Positions 1-8,706 of a DNA stretch of 43,973 bases are shown in pieces; position 1 is the stretch's first letter, and each line of letters begins with the position of its first letter. Origin of the DNA: an uncultured Alcaligenaceae bacterium (lineage in GTDB: Bacteria; Pseudomonadota; Gammaproteobacteria; Burkholderiales; Burkholderiaceae_B). A program made the position numbers and the translations under genes. The stretch spans positions 1 to 43,973 of the forward strand of contig CALFXX010000102.1 of assembly GCA_937952975.1 (NCBI GenBank). Reading direction: 5' to 3'. Below the pieces are notes generated by a model. The model was not told the DNA's origin and searched no databases. It saw nothing but the letters and a program-made list of their open reading frames with translations.

Positions 1-1985
1 AACTACCTGCAGTTGTCGATATGATCGCGGCCCAACTGCCAGACTCGGCTCTGGTTCACGATGAATGGGGCGACAACATCTTTTTACACACCGAGGTCGG
101 TGCCGAACTAGGTACTGTGTTTGAATCGTTGAAGCAGACAGCAGCAATACAAGTGACCCGCCATCTAAAAACGGCCAGACAAAGCATGGCACCGATGGAA
201 GGCCGGGGCTGCGTTGCCTACTGGGATGACAGAGCTGATCAGTTAGTGATCTACACCGCAGCGCAGATGCCGCATATCAACCGAACCGGACTTGCAGGTT
301 GCCTGGGATTATCAGAGGGGCAGGTGAGAGTGATCTCGCCGGATGTTGGCGGTGGTTTTGGCTATAAAGGCATTCTGTTACCTGAAGAGGTGTGTGTCGC
401 CTGGCTGGCCATGCACACTCGTCGGCCTGTGCGCTGGATTGAAGACCGGCGCGAACAACTCACGGCAAACGCGAATTGCCGTGAACATGACTATCAAATC
501 ACTGCTTATGCAGACGAGAGGGGCCATTTACTTGGCTTGGATTGCCAAGCAAGCGTTGACTCAGGCGCTTATTCGTCTTACCCATTCTCAGCCTGCCTGG
601 AAGCAGCGCAAGTGGGCAGCATCTTGCCCGGCCCCTACAAAATGTTGCACTATCGCTGCAAGACCTGGTCGGTTGCAACTAACAAACCGCCAATACTTCC
701 CTACCGCGGCGTCGCACGCACCGGGGTTTGCTACGCCATCGAAAGCGTCATGGACGACATTGCACAGAAAGCTGGGCTCGAGCCTTACGAGGTTCGCCTT
801 CGCAATCTCGTTCAGGCACACGAAATGCCCTATGACAACATTACTCGTAAGCACTTCGACAGCGGTGACTATCCCGAATCTGTCAAACGAGCGATAGCCG
901 CCATTGACCTGACCGGCTGGAGAGCCAAGCAACGTCTGCCTTCAAACTCTGGCAAGCGGCTAGGCATTGGTTTGTCCGTTTTTTGCGAACAAGGCGCTCA
1001 CGGTACCTCTGTTTATCATGGCTGGGGAATACCGATGGTTCCTGGACGCGAACCGGTTGGCGTTAAGCTCACTCCCGACGGCGTGCTGGAAATTCGCGCT
1101 GGCGTCCACTCGCACGGTCAAAGCATGGAGACGACGTTAGCCCAGATTGCACACGAAGTGTTGGGTATTGATGTTGCTAACGTTCGCGTCACGCTGGGCG
1201 ACACCGGAACCACGCCTTACTCAACCGGCACCTGGGGTTCTCGCTCGATCGTCATGGCAGGTAGCGCCGTCGGCCAGGCCTGCAAGATCCTAAAAAAACG
1301 TTTGCTGCATATCGGCGCCTGGTTGACAAGAACCGAGCCAGTTCAGGCGCAGTGGCAAGGGCACTCTGTTGTGGGTCACGCTGGCAGCGTGAGTCTGGCA
1401 GAGATCGCCTCAGTTTGGTATCTGAAACCGCAGCTCTTGCCCGCAGACGCTGATACGCAAGGGCTCGAAGTCATCTCGACCTACCAAGCCCAACGTGATA
1501 CCGGCACCTTCAGCTATGCGTGTCATGCCGTAGTGCTTGAAGTGGATACCGCTGACGGTCAGGTCAATATTATTGACTACGTCATCGTGGAAGATGGTGG
1601 CGTCCTGATCAATCCGATGGTGGTTGATGGCCAAGTCTATGGTGGCGCAGCCCAAGGCATTGGTACAGCTCTCTATGAGGAGATGCGCTACAGCGCGGAG
1701 GGCCAACCGCTGGCGTCTACTCTGGCCGACTATTTATTGCCAGGCGCAACCGAGGTACCTGCGATTCGAATTGAGCATATGGAGACCCCCGCACCGTATA
1801 CCGAATTTGGACAAAAGGGAATTGGCGAAAGCGGCGCGATCGGCCCACCGGCGGCAATCGCCAATGCGGTGAACGATGCCTTACGAGCCTTAGGAGCCCA
1901 AGTCAACGAGCTTCCGATTTCTCCGAGAGTGGTGCTTAACGCCTTGAGAGCCGCTAAACAAAGCGCTGTAGGCGGTCCAGTATGA
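1..1985 (+). CDS. Molybdenum hydroxylase large (molybdopterin-binding) subunit, 5' partial
   Basis: This is the catalytic subunit of a xanthine dehydrogenase/CO dehydrogenase-type molybdenum hydroxylase. The frame is open to the window start: codons from base 3 read LPAVVD before the first ATG at 21, a typical family sequence, so the true start lies outside. Seen: the cofactor-contact motif GGGFGYK (about 346-366), the segment TGTWGSRS (about 1216-1240), and near the C-terminus KGIGESGAIGPPAAIANAV (about 1816-1872), which carries the glutamate expected to act as base. The loop that reads AYRCSFR in true aerobic CO dehydrogenase reads PYRGVAR here (about 703-723), so this resembles the uncharacterised form II group and CO is an unlikely substrate. 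It overlaps the FAD subunit by ATGA at 1982. Substrate unknown; an aromatic or N-heterocyclic compound or an aldehyde is plausible. Confidence 0.93.
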   Translation, partial: LPAVVDMIAAQLPDSALVHDEWGDNIFLHTEVGAELGTVFESLKQTAAIQVTRHLKTARQSMAPMEGRGCVAYWDDRADQLVIYTAAQMPHINRTGLAGCLGLSEGQVRVISPDVGGGFGYKGILLPEEVCVAWLAMHTRRPVRWIEDRREQLTANANCREHDYQITAYADERGHLLGLDCQASVDSGAYSSYPFSACLEAAQVGSILPGPYKMLHYRCKTWSVATNKPPILPYRGVARTGVCYAIESVMDDIAQKAGLEPYEVRLRNLVQAHEMPYDNITRKHFDSGDYPESVKRAIAAIDLTGWRAKQRLPSNSGKRLGIGLSVFCEQGAHGTSVYHGWGIPMVPGREPVGVKLTPDGVLEIRAGVHSHGQSMETTLAQIAHEVLGIDVANVRVTLGDTGTTPYSTGTWGSRSIVMAGSAVGQACKILKKRLLHIGAWLTRTEPVQAQWQGHSVVGHAGSVSLAEIASVWYLKPQLLPADADTQGLEVISTYQAQRDTGTFSYACHAVVLEVDTADGQVNIIDYVIVEDGGVLINPMVVDGQVYGGAAQGIGTALYEEMRYSAEGQPLASTLADYLLPGATEVPAIRIEHMETPAPYTEFGQKGIGESGAIGPPAAIANAVNDALRALGAQVNELPISPRVVLNALRAAKQSAVGGPV

Positions 1986-2824
1986 AACCCGCAAAATTTG
2001 ATTACCTTCGCCCTAACTCCCTTGAAGCCGCACTGGCCGCGCTTGCAACCAGTGAGTCGATGGCTAAGCCCATCTCCGGGGGACAGTCACTGGGCCCGAT
2101 GATGAATATGCGCCTTGCGCAGCCTGATCAACTGATTGATCTCTCGATCCTTGATGCGTTAAATGTGTACGGAAGCACCGTCGACTCGGTTACCTTCGGC
2201 GCCAATACAACGCATGCGCAGATCGAAGACGGCCATGTACCTGATCCGAGCGGCGGCCTGATGCGCAGCGTCGCCAGCGCCATTGCGTATCGCGCAATTA
2301 GAAACCGCGGCACACTGGGAGGCAGCCTCGCACACGCAGACCCCGCAGCAGATTGGATCAATTTAATGCCGCTCTTACAGGCGACCCTGTTGGTCGCCAG
2401 CGCAAAGGGTACCCGACAGATCTCAGCGCAGAATTGGATGCTTGGCGCATTCACTCCCTCGCTCAACGAGGATGAAATCCTTGTCTCTGTGACAATCCCT
2501 AAGCTGTCTACCCAAGCGCGCAGAAGCTATTACAAAATCAACCGCAAACCAGGTGAATTTTCACAGGCCACCGCCGGCTTTGTACAAGACCCTCAGAGGC
2601 AGATCTGCGCAGCAGTCATTGGCGCGATCGATGGGGCGCCTCATTATCTGGCTAACGCACAAGGCCTGATCACAGAACTACAAGACCATGGCTTGGGGCC
2701 GCTTGCCCATGCAGCGCTGAACGAGGCAGGCTTAAAGCCGGGCGAACACAGCTTTGACCTACACGGCGTGGCGTTACTGCGCGCGGCAGCTCAACTTCAA
2801 AGCGACCACGGAGCCATGCAATGA
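1982..2824 (+). CDS. Molybdenum hydroxylase FAD-binding (medium) subunit
   Basis: CoxM-like FAD subunit of 280 aa, which passes electrons from the iron-sulfur subunit to FAD. The N-terminus starts with the usual family pattern (MKPAKFDYLRP). Two FAD-contact motifs are visible: SGGQSLGPMMNMRLAQP near residue 32 and TLGGSLAHADPAADW near residue 112. Length is normal for the family. Its start overlaps the stop of the large subunit (ATGA) and its stop overlaps the start of the 2Fe-2S subunit (ATGA), so the three subunits are translationally coupled in the order large, medium, small. In classical cox operons the order is medium, small, large. Confidence 0.95.
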   Translation: MKPAKFDYLRPNSLEAALAALATSESMAKPISGGQSLGPMMNMRLAQPDQLIDLSILDALNVYGSTVDSVTFGANTTHAQIEDGHVPDPSGGLMRSVASAIAYRAIRNRGTLGGSLAHADPAADWINLMPLLQATLLVASAKGTRQISAQNWMLGAFTPSLNEDEILVSVTIPKLSTQARRSYYKINRKPGEFSQATAGFVQDPQRQICAAVIGAIDGAPHYLANAQGLITELQDHGLGPLAHAALNEAGLKPGEHSFDLHGVALLRAAAQLQSDHGAMQ

Positions 2825-3297
2825 CCACCGTACATCTGACCCTGAACGAAGAATTGGTCGCACACGAGGTCGAACCGCGCACTTCGCTAGCCGATTATGT
2901 AAGAGATCACAATAACCTAACAGGCACTAATTTAGGATGCGAACAAGGCGTCTGTGGTGCCTGCACTTTGTTGGTGAATGACATTCCGGTACGTTCGTGC
3001 TTAGTACGGGCCGTAACCTGCGAGGGTGCACAGGTGCGAACGATCGAGAGCTTTGACGATGACAATATCATGCACCAGCTTCGCGAGGCCTTCACCGCCG
3101 AGCATGCCTTGCAGTGCGGCTACTGCACGCCAGGCATGTTGACGACCGCACGTGACATCGTCCTACGCCTACCGAAAGCAACCGATGAGCAAGTAAGAGT
3201 TGAATTATCCGGCAATTTGTGTCGCTGCACCGGCTACGTAGGCATCGTACGAGCGATCCGGCGTGTACTAAATGCTCGAAAAGCCGAGAGCACCTAA
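2821..3297 (+). CDS. Molybdenum hydroxylase [2Fe-2S] (small) subunit
   Basis: CoxS-like electron-transfer subunit of 158 aa with both [2Fe-2S] clusters. The N-terminal plant-ferredoxin-type cluster uses C40, C45, C48 and C60 (GCEQGVCGACTLLVN). The C-terminal helical cluster uses C99, C102, C134 and C136 (QCGYCTPGM and LCRCTGY). All eight cysteines are present, so the protein should be functional. It completes the trimer unit with the two upstream genes and ends two bases before the CoxG-like gene. Confidence 0.97.
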   Translation: MTTVHLTLNEELVAHEVEPRTSLADYVRDHNNLTGTNLGCEQGVCGACTLLVNDIPVRSCLVRAVTCEGAQVRTIESFDDDNIMHQLREAFTAEHALQCGYCTPGMLTTARDIVLRLPKATDEQVRVELSGNLCRCTGYVGIVRAIRRVLNARKAEST

Positions 3298-3299
3298 CC

Positions 3300-3959
3300 A
3301 TGGAGCTGACTCAGTCCTTCTCACTACCGTATTCGGCCAAGCAAGTATGGGCGGCCTTTGATGACCTCGAAGCGATTGTCAGCTGTCTGCCGGGTGCGGC
3401 ATTGCTTGAAGCTCCCGCTGACGGTCAGCTAAAAATATCAATGACGGTCAAGCTCGGCCCAATCGTCGCGGCCTTCTCAGGCGATGGGGCAATGACCCTC
3501 GACAACTCCACAATGAGCGGCTCAATCTCTGGAGCGGGGTCTGACCGCAAGAGTGGTTCTCGGGTCAAAGGCCAGGCGAATTTTTCGTTGACTGAAGACA
3601 GTACCGCAGTTGAATCGCCCGTCACGACAGTACACATCCGCGTGCAATACACGATCAGCGGCGCCCTCGCTCAATTTTCACGTGGCGGCATTATGAACGA
3701 CGTCGCGCAGCGTCTGACTCAGGCGTTCTCCGAAAACCTGAAAACTCAGCTTCAAGACGCTCAAGCATCGCTTGCGAGTGGGGTTGCAGCAGGTAGCACA
3801 CCAGAAACAGGATTGGGCGGCGTTACGACTGAGGGCTTGGACATGCCCACTACAGTTCATACACAGCCGACGCGGCCAAAAATGACAGCACCGCTAGACG
3901 TTGGCCATCTGTTTTGGGCCGCACTGTGGGGACGCATCAAACGCGTTTTTCGTCACTAG
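3300..3959 (+). CDS. CoxG-like SRPBCC family protein
   Basis: 219 aa protein of the CO dehydrogenase subunit G (CoxG) family, which has a START/SRPBCC fold. The N-terminus MELTQSFSLPYSAKQVWAAF and the segment CLPGAALLE are typical. The family is thought to help tether or mature molybdenum hydroxylases at the membrane. The C-terminus, after a poorly conserved linker, ends in a hydrophobic and basic helix (LFWAALWGRIKRVFRH) that could anchor to the membrane. The ATG at 3300 lies 2 bases after the previous stop. A longer in-frame start at 3219 would overlap the 2Fe-2S gene by 79 bases and is rejected. Its position supports a role with the upstream enzyme. Confidence 0.88.
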   Translation: MELTQSFSLPYSAKQVWAAFDDLEAIVSCLPGAALLEAPADGQLKISMTVKLGPIVAAFSGDGAMTLDNSTMSGSISGAGSDRKSGSRVKGQANFSLTEDSTAVESPVTTVHIRVQYTISGALAQFSRGGIMNDVAQRLTQAFSENLKTQLQDAQASLASGVAAGSTPETGLGGVTTEGLDMPTTVHTQPTRPKMTAPLDVGHLFWAALWGRIKRVFRH

Positions 3960-4023
3960 TACCGAACAACTTACTGTTGAAACCTACCATTTTTTCTCAC
4001 CCCGTACGTCATCAGGAGAAGTT

Positions 4024-5208
4024 ATGAAATTCAAACTTGTCATTGGGATGCTTACCGCGCTTGTTGTCAGCGTGAGCGTTAGCGCACAAAGCATCATCAA
4101 AATCGGAGCCCCACTTGCATTGACCGGTGGCCTCGCCGATGAAGGAAAAAAGCAAAAAGTAGCCTACGACATGTGGCTCAAGCGCGTTAACGACGCGGGG
4201 GGAATACAAGTCGGCGATAAAAAAATGAAAGTCGAACTGGTGACGTACGACTATCAGTCTGACGAAAAACGTGCGCAACAGCTCGCTGAGAGATTGATTA
4301 CTCAAGACAAAGTCGACTTCATGACTGCGCCCTTCGGCTCAGGGCATACCAAAGTCGTCGCTGGCGTCGCTGAACGCTATGGGGTGCCTGTGATGGCCTC
4401 CGTTGCTTCATCAGAATCAGTCTTTAATCAAGGCTACAAATTTTTATTTGGCACCCTTGCGCCTAATGGTGGCTTAGTCAGCGCAATGATCGAGACTTTC
4501 GGTCAACAAATGCCACAGGTTAAAAAAATCGCCATCCTCGGGCGCGAAGATGTATTTCCGCGCTCAATGGCCGCAACGATGCAAGACGCCGCAACCAAAG
4601 CAGGCCTGACTGTGGTCCATAGCGAGTTTTATCCAGTTGGTGCACTCGATCATTCAGCCTCGCTATCAAAGATTAAAGCGTCGGGGGCAGATTGGATCTA
4701 CATCACCGGCTACACGAAAGATCTGATTCTCGCACGCAAGCAAATGGCAGACCTGAAGGTGACAGCACCGATCGTCACCATGATCACAGGTCCAGCCTAT
4801 CAAGAGTTTATTGAAGCGCTGGGCCCGCTGGCTAATGGCGTAAGCAGCACCACCTGGTGGCATCACAGCACGCAATACAAATCGGATGACGTTTTTGGCT
4901 CAACCAAAGCGTTTTACGACGAGTTTGTTGCGGCACAAAAAGCAGATCCTGACTACGTGCATGCCTCTGCGGCCGCAGCGCTCATTGCATTACAAAAAGC
5001 GATTGAAAAAGCGGGTACCGTAGACAAGACTAAGGTTCGAGATGCACTCGCAAATATGGACATCATGACCTTTTATGGCCCCATCAAATTTGGCGCCAAC
5101 GGCATGAACGCTGGCCGCGACTTACCGATCATCCAAGTTCAGGCAGGCAAGGTAGTGGTGTTGTTTCCTGAGGCGGTCAAGCAGGCCAATGCAGTCGTAA
5201 TGCCTTAA
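4024..5208 (+). CDS. Branched-chain-type ABC transporter substrate-binding protein
   Basis: Periplasmic type I receptor (LivK/AmiC-like fold), 394 aa. The start at 4024 is chosen because GGAGAA lies just upstream and because it yields a signal peptide, MKFKLVIGMLTALVVSVSVS followed by AQS. An in-frame upstream extension to 3901 would overlap the CoxG-like gene. The mature part begins IIKIGAPLALTGGLADEG, typical of the family. It is the first gene of a complete five-gene importer and follows the molybdenum hydroxylase by 64 bases. Members of this family carry amino acids, urea, amides and aromatic acids. The context suggests the enzyme's substrate, which is inference. Confidence 0.94.
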   Translation: MKFKLVIGMLTALVVSVSVSAQSIIKIGAPLALTGGLADEGKKQKVAYDMWLKRVNDAGGIQVGDKKMKVELVTYDYQSDEKRAQQLAERLITQDKVDFMTAPFGSGHTKVVAGVAERYGVPVMASVASSESVFNQGYKFLFGTLAPNGGLVSAMIETFGQQMPQVKKIAILGREDVFPRSMAATMQDAATKAGLTVVHSEFYPVGALDHSASLSKIKASGADWIYITGYTKDLILARKQMADLKVTAPIVTMITGPAYQEFIEALGPLANGVSSTTWWHHSTQYKSDDVFGSTKAFYDEFVAAQKADPDYVHASAAAALIALQKAIEKAGTVDKTKVRDALANMDIMTFYGPIKFGANGMNAGRDLPIIQVQAGKVVVLFPEAVKQANAVVMP

Positions 5209-5252
5209 CTGTTTCACCGTTTATTGCTACGGCCCCCAACTCGCGAGACCCT

Positions 5253-6116
5253 ATGACTTTAATGGCTCAAATTATTGCAAACGGCTTAATGCTAGGCGCG
5301 CTCTATGCCTGCATCGCCGTGGGTTTCTCGCTCGTGTGGGGCGTACTGAATGTGATCAACATGCTGCACGGTTCAATGATCGTACTTGGTGGCTATTTAA
5401 CTTTTTTTGCCTGGTTTCATTTCAAAATTAATCCGTTTGTATCCTTGCCTGTGGTGTGTGCTTTATTGTTTTTCATGGGATATTTGATTCAACGGTTGGC
5501 AATTAATCGCGTCATTACTCGCCCAGTGTTAACGACACTCACGTTGACCTTTGGCCTTGACATGATTTTGTACAATTTTATGAACCTAGGTTTTGAGGCG
5601 ACGCCCCGGCGCGTCTCCCTCAACCTGGGAAGCCTCTCTGTAGGTGACGTGATCTTGCCAACAGATCGTTTGCTAGCGATGTTGCTGGCCTTTGCACTTA
5701 CCGGGCTGTTGTATTACGTCATGCGCAGTTCACGTATCGGGCGCGCCATTGTTGCGGTGCGCATGGATCGCGATGCCGCCGCGCTGATGGGGATCAAAGT
5801 TGAACACGTTTATGCGATTACTTTTGGTCTGGCTGGGCTGATGGCTGGTGCCTGTGGCGTGCTGATGTCGGTCGTGTTTCCGATCACCACAAACATCACA
5901 GGACTGTTGCTCGGAAAAGCCTTCGTAATTTGTGTCATTGGCGGTCTAGGCACAGTGCCCGGCGCTTTGATTGGCGGACTCGCTTTGGGCATCACCGAAA
6001 GTATTGTCGGCAATTTTATTGGTGCGCAATACGCGATCTTGTTCGGTTTTCTAATTATGCTTGTGCTGCTTATCACTCGGCCTACGGGTTTGATCGGAAA
6101 AAGAGGTTTTGAATGA
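5253..6116 (+). CDS. Branched-chain-type ABC transporter permease (LivH-like)
   Basis: Inner-membrane permease of 287 aa with multiple hydrophobic segments. It begins with the LivH-type pattern IANGLMLGALYACIAVGFSL followed by VWGVLNVINMLHGSM. The conserved cytoplasmic segment around residues 165-185 (RAIVAVRMDRDAAALMGI) contacts the ATPase. The C-terminus ITRPTGLIGKRG is typical. It lies 44 bases after the receptor gene and overlaps the next permease by ATGA. Confidence 0.95.
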   Translation: MTLMAQIIANGLMLGALYACIAVGFSLVWGVLNVINMLHGSMIVLGGYLTFFAWFHFKINPFVSLPVVCALLFFMGYLIQRLAINRVITRPVLTTLTLTFGLDMILYNFMNLGFEATPRRVSLNLGSLSVGDVILPTDRLLAMLLAFALTGLLYYVMRSSRIGRAIVAVRMDRDAAALMGIKVEHVYAITFGLAGLMAGACGVLMSVVFPITTNITGLLLGKAFVICVIGGLGTVPGALIGGLALGITESIVGNFIGAQYAILFGFLIMLVLLITRPTGLIGKRGFE

Positions 6117-7117
6117 CTAGCGACGCTAACGCAACCAAGCAGCATGTTGTACGATCCTCTGCGACTGCACTTGCTCACGCGCTGTTTATCCTTTGGGCGC
6201 TCATATTAGTTGCCCTTCCATTTTTAGCCGATAACTATTACATCCGGCTTGGTACCTTTGTGTGTATGTACTCGGCACTCGCCATGTCCTGGAATTTTAT
6301 TGGCGGCTACGCAGGTTACCCATCTTTTTCGACCGCTGCCTTTATGGGCCTCGGGAGTTATGTCGGCGCGATTCTCCAAAAAGCGGGCGTCCCGCTGGTG
6401 CTGGCTTGGTGCCTAGCCACGATTTTTGTCAGCCTCTTCGCTGCGCTCAGCGGTGCGGCCATTTTGCGAATGAAAGGTCACTACTTCGCAATTGGCTCGA
6501 TCTCAATGGTTGAGATTCTTCGACTTATCGCCTCACTATGGTCTAACTTGACCGGTGGGGGTGATGGGTTGAACGTACCCATCCTACAAGGTGGGCCTGA
6601 CTACGCCGCCCGCGTCTTTTTCTATTCAATGTTGGCAATCATGCTCATGGCGTGGCTGACAACTTTGATGGTCGATCGCTCAAAACTTGGGTTCGGCTTG
6701 CGTTGCATCAGTCAAAACGAAGATGCGGCTGATATGGTCGGGATCGACGTCAATCGCTACAAAACAACAGCCTACACTCTCTCAGCGATGTACTGTGGCA
6801 GCGTGGGAGCAATCTATGCCTCTTGGGTGTCTTATATAGCACCCACCGATGCCTTTGGAATTTTGCTCACGCTCAAAGTGCCCGTGATGACCATGTTGGG
6901 CGGCGCCGGTACCGTGTATGGGCCGATTATTGGTGCTGCAATGTTCGTGTTGATGGAAGAAACGATCTGGGCAAGCTTTCTTGACTATCACCAAGCAATT
7001 TTAGGCGTAGTCATTGTCTTACTGATTTTCTTTTTACCCGGCGGTCTGTTGAAACTAAATTACGCAAATGTATTTCGACGTAAAAACGGAGCGGCAGACC
7101 GCCGTAAGCATGCATGA
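6113..7117 (+). CDS. Branched-chain-type ABC transporter permease (LivM-like)
   Basis: Second inner-membrane permease, 334 aa. It carries the LivM hallmarks SALAMSWNFIGGYAGYPSF near residue 55, the coupling segment ISQNEDAADMVGIDV near residue 200, and the motif VMTMLGGAGTVYGPIIGA near residue 260. About eight to ten hydrophobic segments are visible. It overlaps LivH-like by 4 bases upstream and the first ATPase by 4 bases downstream, so expression is coupled. Confidence 0.95.
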   Translation: MTSDANATKQHVVRSSATALAHALFILWALILVALPFLADNYYIRLGTFVCMYSALAMSWNFIGGYAGYPSFSTAAFMGLGSYVGAILQKAGVPLVLAWCLATIFVSLFAALSGAAILRMKGHYFAIGSISMVEILRLIASLWSNLTGGGDGLNVPILQGGPDYAARVFFYSMLAIMLMAWLTTLMVDRSKLGFGLRCISQNEDAADMVGIDVNRYKTTAYTLSAMYCGSVGAIYASWVSYIAPTDAFGILLTLKVPVMTMLGGAGTVYGPIIGAAMFVLMEETIWASFLDYHQAILGVVIVLLIFFLPGGLLKLNYANVFRRKNGAADRRKHA

Positions 7118-7878
7118 AGCCCCTTTTAGAAGTACGTCGCCTATCAAAAACGTTTGGCGGCTTGCAGGCTGTTAAAGACGTAAGTTTCACACTAAAGGAA
7201 GGCGAGATCATCGGCCTAATTGGCCCCAACGGCGCCGGAAAAACCACTCTTGTAAACTTAATCACCGGCGTACTCACAGCGACCTCGGGTGAAGTTCTTT
7301 TTTGCGGACAACCAGTCACTCAACAGAAACCTTTTCAAGCGGCACGCCGCGGGTTGGCCCGCACCTTTCAAATCGTGCAGCCGTTTCCCCAAATGACCGT
7401 GCTTGAGAACGTCGCGGCAGGTGCGCTCTTCGCAGCAAACGCCGGTTCGCGCAAGCAGGCGGAGGACCTCGCCATGCATCATCTTGAGTTTGTCGGTCTG
7501 GGCTCCCTGGCGCACAAACCAGCTACCTCACTTACCCTGCCCTCGCGCAAGCGCCTTGAGCTGGCGAAAAGTCTGGCAATGAATCCAAAAGTCTTGCTCC
7601 TTGATGAAGTCAATGCAGGGCTGAACACGTCTGAGATTGAACAGGCGCTTGACTTAATGCGTGCAATTGCTGCGCGCGGCATCACGATCTTGCTCATCGA
7701 GCATCTTATGAAGGTAGTGTTGTCCTTGAGTCAGAAGATTTTAGTACTGCATCATGGCGAACTAATTAGCGAGGGCGCACCACAAACCGTAATCAACGAT
7801 CCACGGGTCATTGAAGCTTATTTGGGCAGCAAGTTCGCAGCACGTCACGCGGCACAGCCCAACTCGGCAGGAGGCTAA
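7114..7878 (+). CDS. Branched-chain-type ABC transporter ATP-binding protein (LivG-like)
   Basis: ATPase of 254 aa. The Walker A motif GPNGAGKTT is near residue 37 and Walker B VLLLDEVNAGL near residue 160. The C-terminus has the BCA_ABC_TP extension (VIEAYLG). The ABC signature at residues 140-147 reads LTLPSRKR rather than LSGGQ-type, so the invariant glycine is missing. The partner LivF-like protein has a normal signature, so one of the two ATP sites may be degenerate. It overlaps the LivM-like gene by ATGA and is 3 bases from the next gene. Confidence 0.94.
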   Translation: MKPLLEVRRLSKTFGGLQAVKDVSFTLKEGEIIGLIGPNGAGKTTLVNLITGVLTATSGEVLFCGQPVTQQKPFQAARRGLARTFQIVQPFPQMTVLENVAAGALFAANAGSRKQAEDLAMHHLEFVGLGSLAHKPATSLTLPSRKRLELAKSLAMNPKVLLLDEVNAGLNTSEIEQALDLMRAIAARGITILLIEHLMKVVLSLSQKILVLHHGELISEGAPQTVINDPRVIEAYLGSKFAARHAAQPNSAGG

Positions 7879-7881
7879 CCA

Positions 7882-8604
7882 ATGTCGACTACTCCGGTTC
7901 TTAAAATTCAGGGGTTAACCGCTGGCTATGGCGATGTTCAGGTCTTGTGGGGAATCGACCTTGAGGTACCTGCTGGCTCAATCACCTGCATTGTTGGGTC
8001 AAATGGCGCAGGCAAAACCACGTTACTGCGTACAATTTCCGGGCTCGTCCCAACTACCGCAGGAAAGATCGAATTTTGCGGGCGCGACGTGACTGGGTCA
8101 AAACCCGATTTTGTTCTTGAGTCAGGCCTCGCTCACGTCCCCGAAGGACGACGACTATTCAAGGGAATGTCAATTCGCGACAACCTAATGGTTGGGGCCT
8201 ATCTACGCCGCGACAGTCGCAGCGACATTGAGCACGATTTAGACGCAGTGTTTGAAATGTTTCCGATCCTTAAGGCCAGGCAGCAACAAGACGCTACGAC
8301 CCTTTCAGGTGGTGAGCAACAGATGTGTGCCATTGGTCGTGGAATCATGTCGCGCCCCACTCTGTTGATGGTTGACGAACTCTCGCTCGGGCTTGCACCG
8401 AGGGCTGTTGAAAATCTTGGTCATGCCTTGCAAGCGCTTAACCGCAGCGGCCTCACAATTCTGTTGGTCGAGCAAGACGTGGTCACAGCGTTTGAGCTTG
8501 CCACGCAAGCCTATGTCATTGAAACGGGCAAGGTCGCGATTTCAGGCGAAACTCGCCTGCTCGTAGAGGACCCGCGCGTGCGTCAAGCATATATGGGGTT
8601 TTAG
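7882..8604 (+). CDS. Branched-chain-type ABC transporter ATP-binding protein (LivF-like)
   Basis: Second ATPase of the importer, 240 aa. It has Walker A VGSNGAGKTT near residue 38, the signature LSGGEQQMCAIGRGIM near residue 140, Walker B LLMVDELSLGLAP near residue 160, and a terminal PRVRQAYMGF typical of LivF. A GGAGG-type ribosome site lies in the end of the LivG-like gene (caggaggctaaccaATG). It closes the five-gene importer; the next gene is about 100 bases away. Confidence 0.95.
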   Translation: MSTTPVLKIQGLTAGYGDVQVLWGIDLEVPAGSITCIVGSNGAGKTTLLRTISGLVPTTAGKIEFCGRDVTGSKPDFVLESGLAHVPEGRRLFKGMSIRDNLMVGAYLRRDSRSDIEHDLDAVFEMFPILKARQQQDATTLSGGEQQMCAIGRGIMSRPTLLMVDELSLGLAPRAVENLGHALQALNRSGLTILLVEQDVVTAFELATQAYVIETGKVAISGETRLLVEDPRVRQAYMGF

Positions 8605-8653
8605 TCATCCGGCTTCTGGCACATAAATTGCTTAAATACTGAGCAATACCACC

Positions 8654-8674
8654 ATCGCGAGCGCGTCTCGTGAT
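8654..8674. repeat. Inverted repeat (stem-loop) before the DUF1028 gene
   Basis: Arms ATCGCGAG (8654-8661) and CTCGTGAT (8667-8674) pair over 8 positions with one G-T wobble and a 5-base loop. No T run follows, so it is not a clear intrinsic terminator. It lies between the LivF-like stop and the DUF1028 start, where a boundary between two transcription units would be expected. Confidence 0.35.
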
Positions 8675-8706
8675 AGCCTTATCCGTATGAATAAAAGAGA
8701 ATTTCA

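Noticed and set aside
343..932. Overlapping open frames inside the molybdenum hydroxylase gene, and similar frames opposite other genes
   Set aside because: They lie inside clearly conserved genes, show no family features and have no ribosome sites.
3219..3299. Longer start for the CoxG-like gene
   Set aside because: It overlaps the conserved C-terminal cysteine region of the 2Fe-2S subunit; ATG 3300 gives the standard N-terminus.
1..3959. Aerobic CO dehydrogenase (coxLMSG)
   Set aside because: The active-site loop reads PYRGVAR, without the AYRCSFR cysteine signature of true CO dehydrogenases; no coxD/E/F maturation genes are present.
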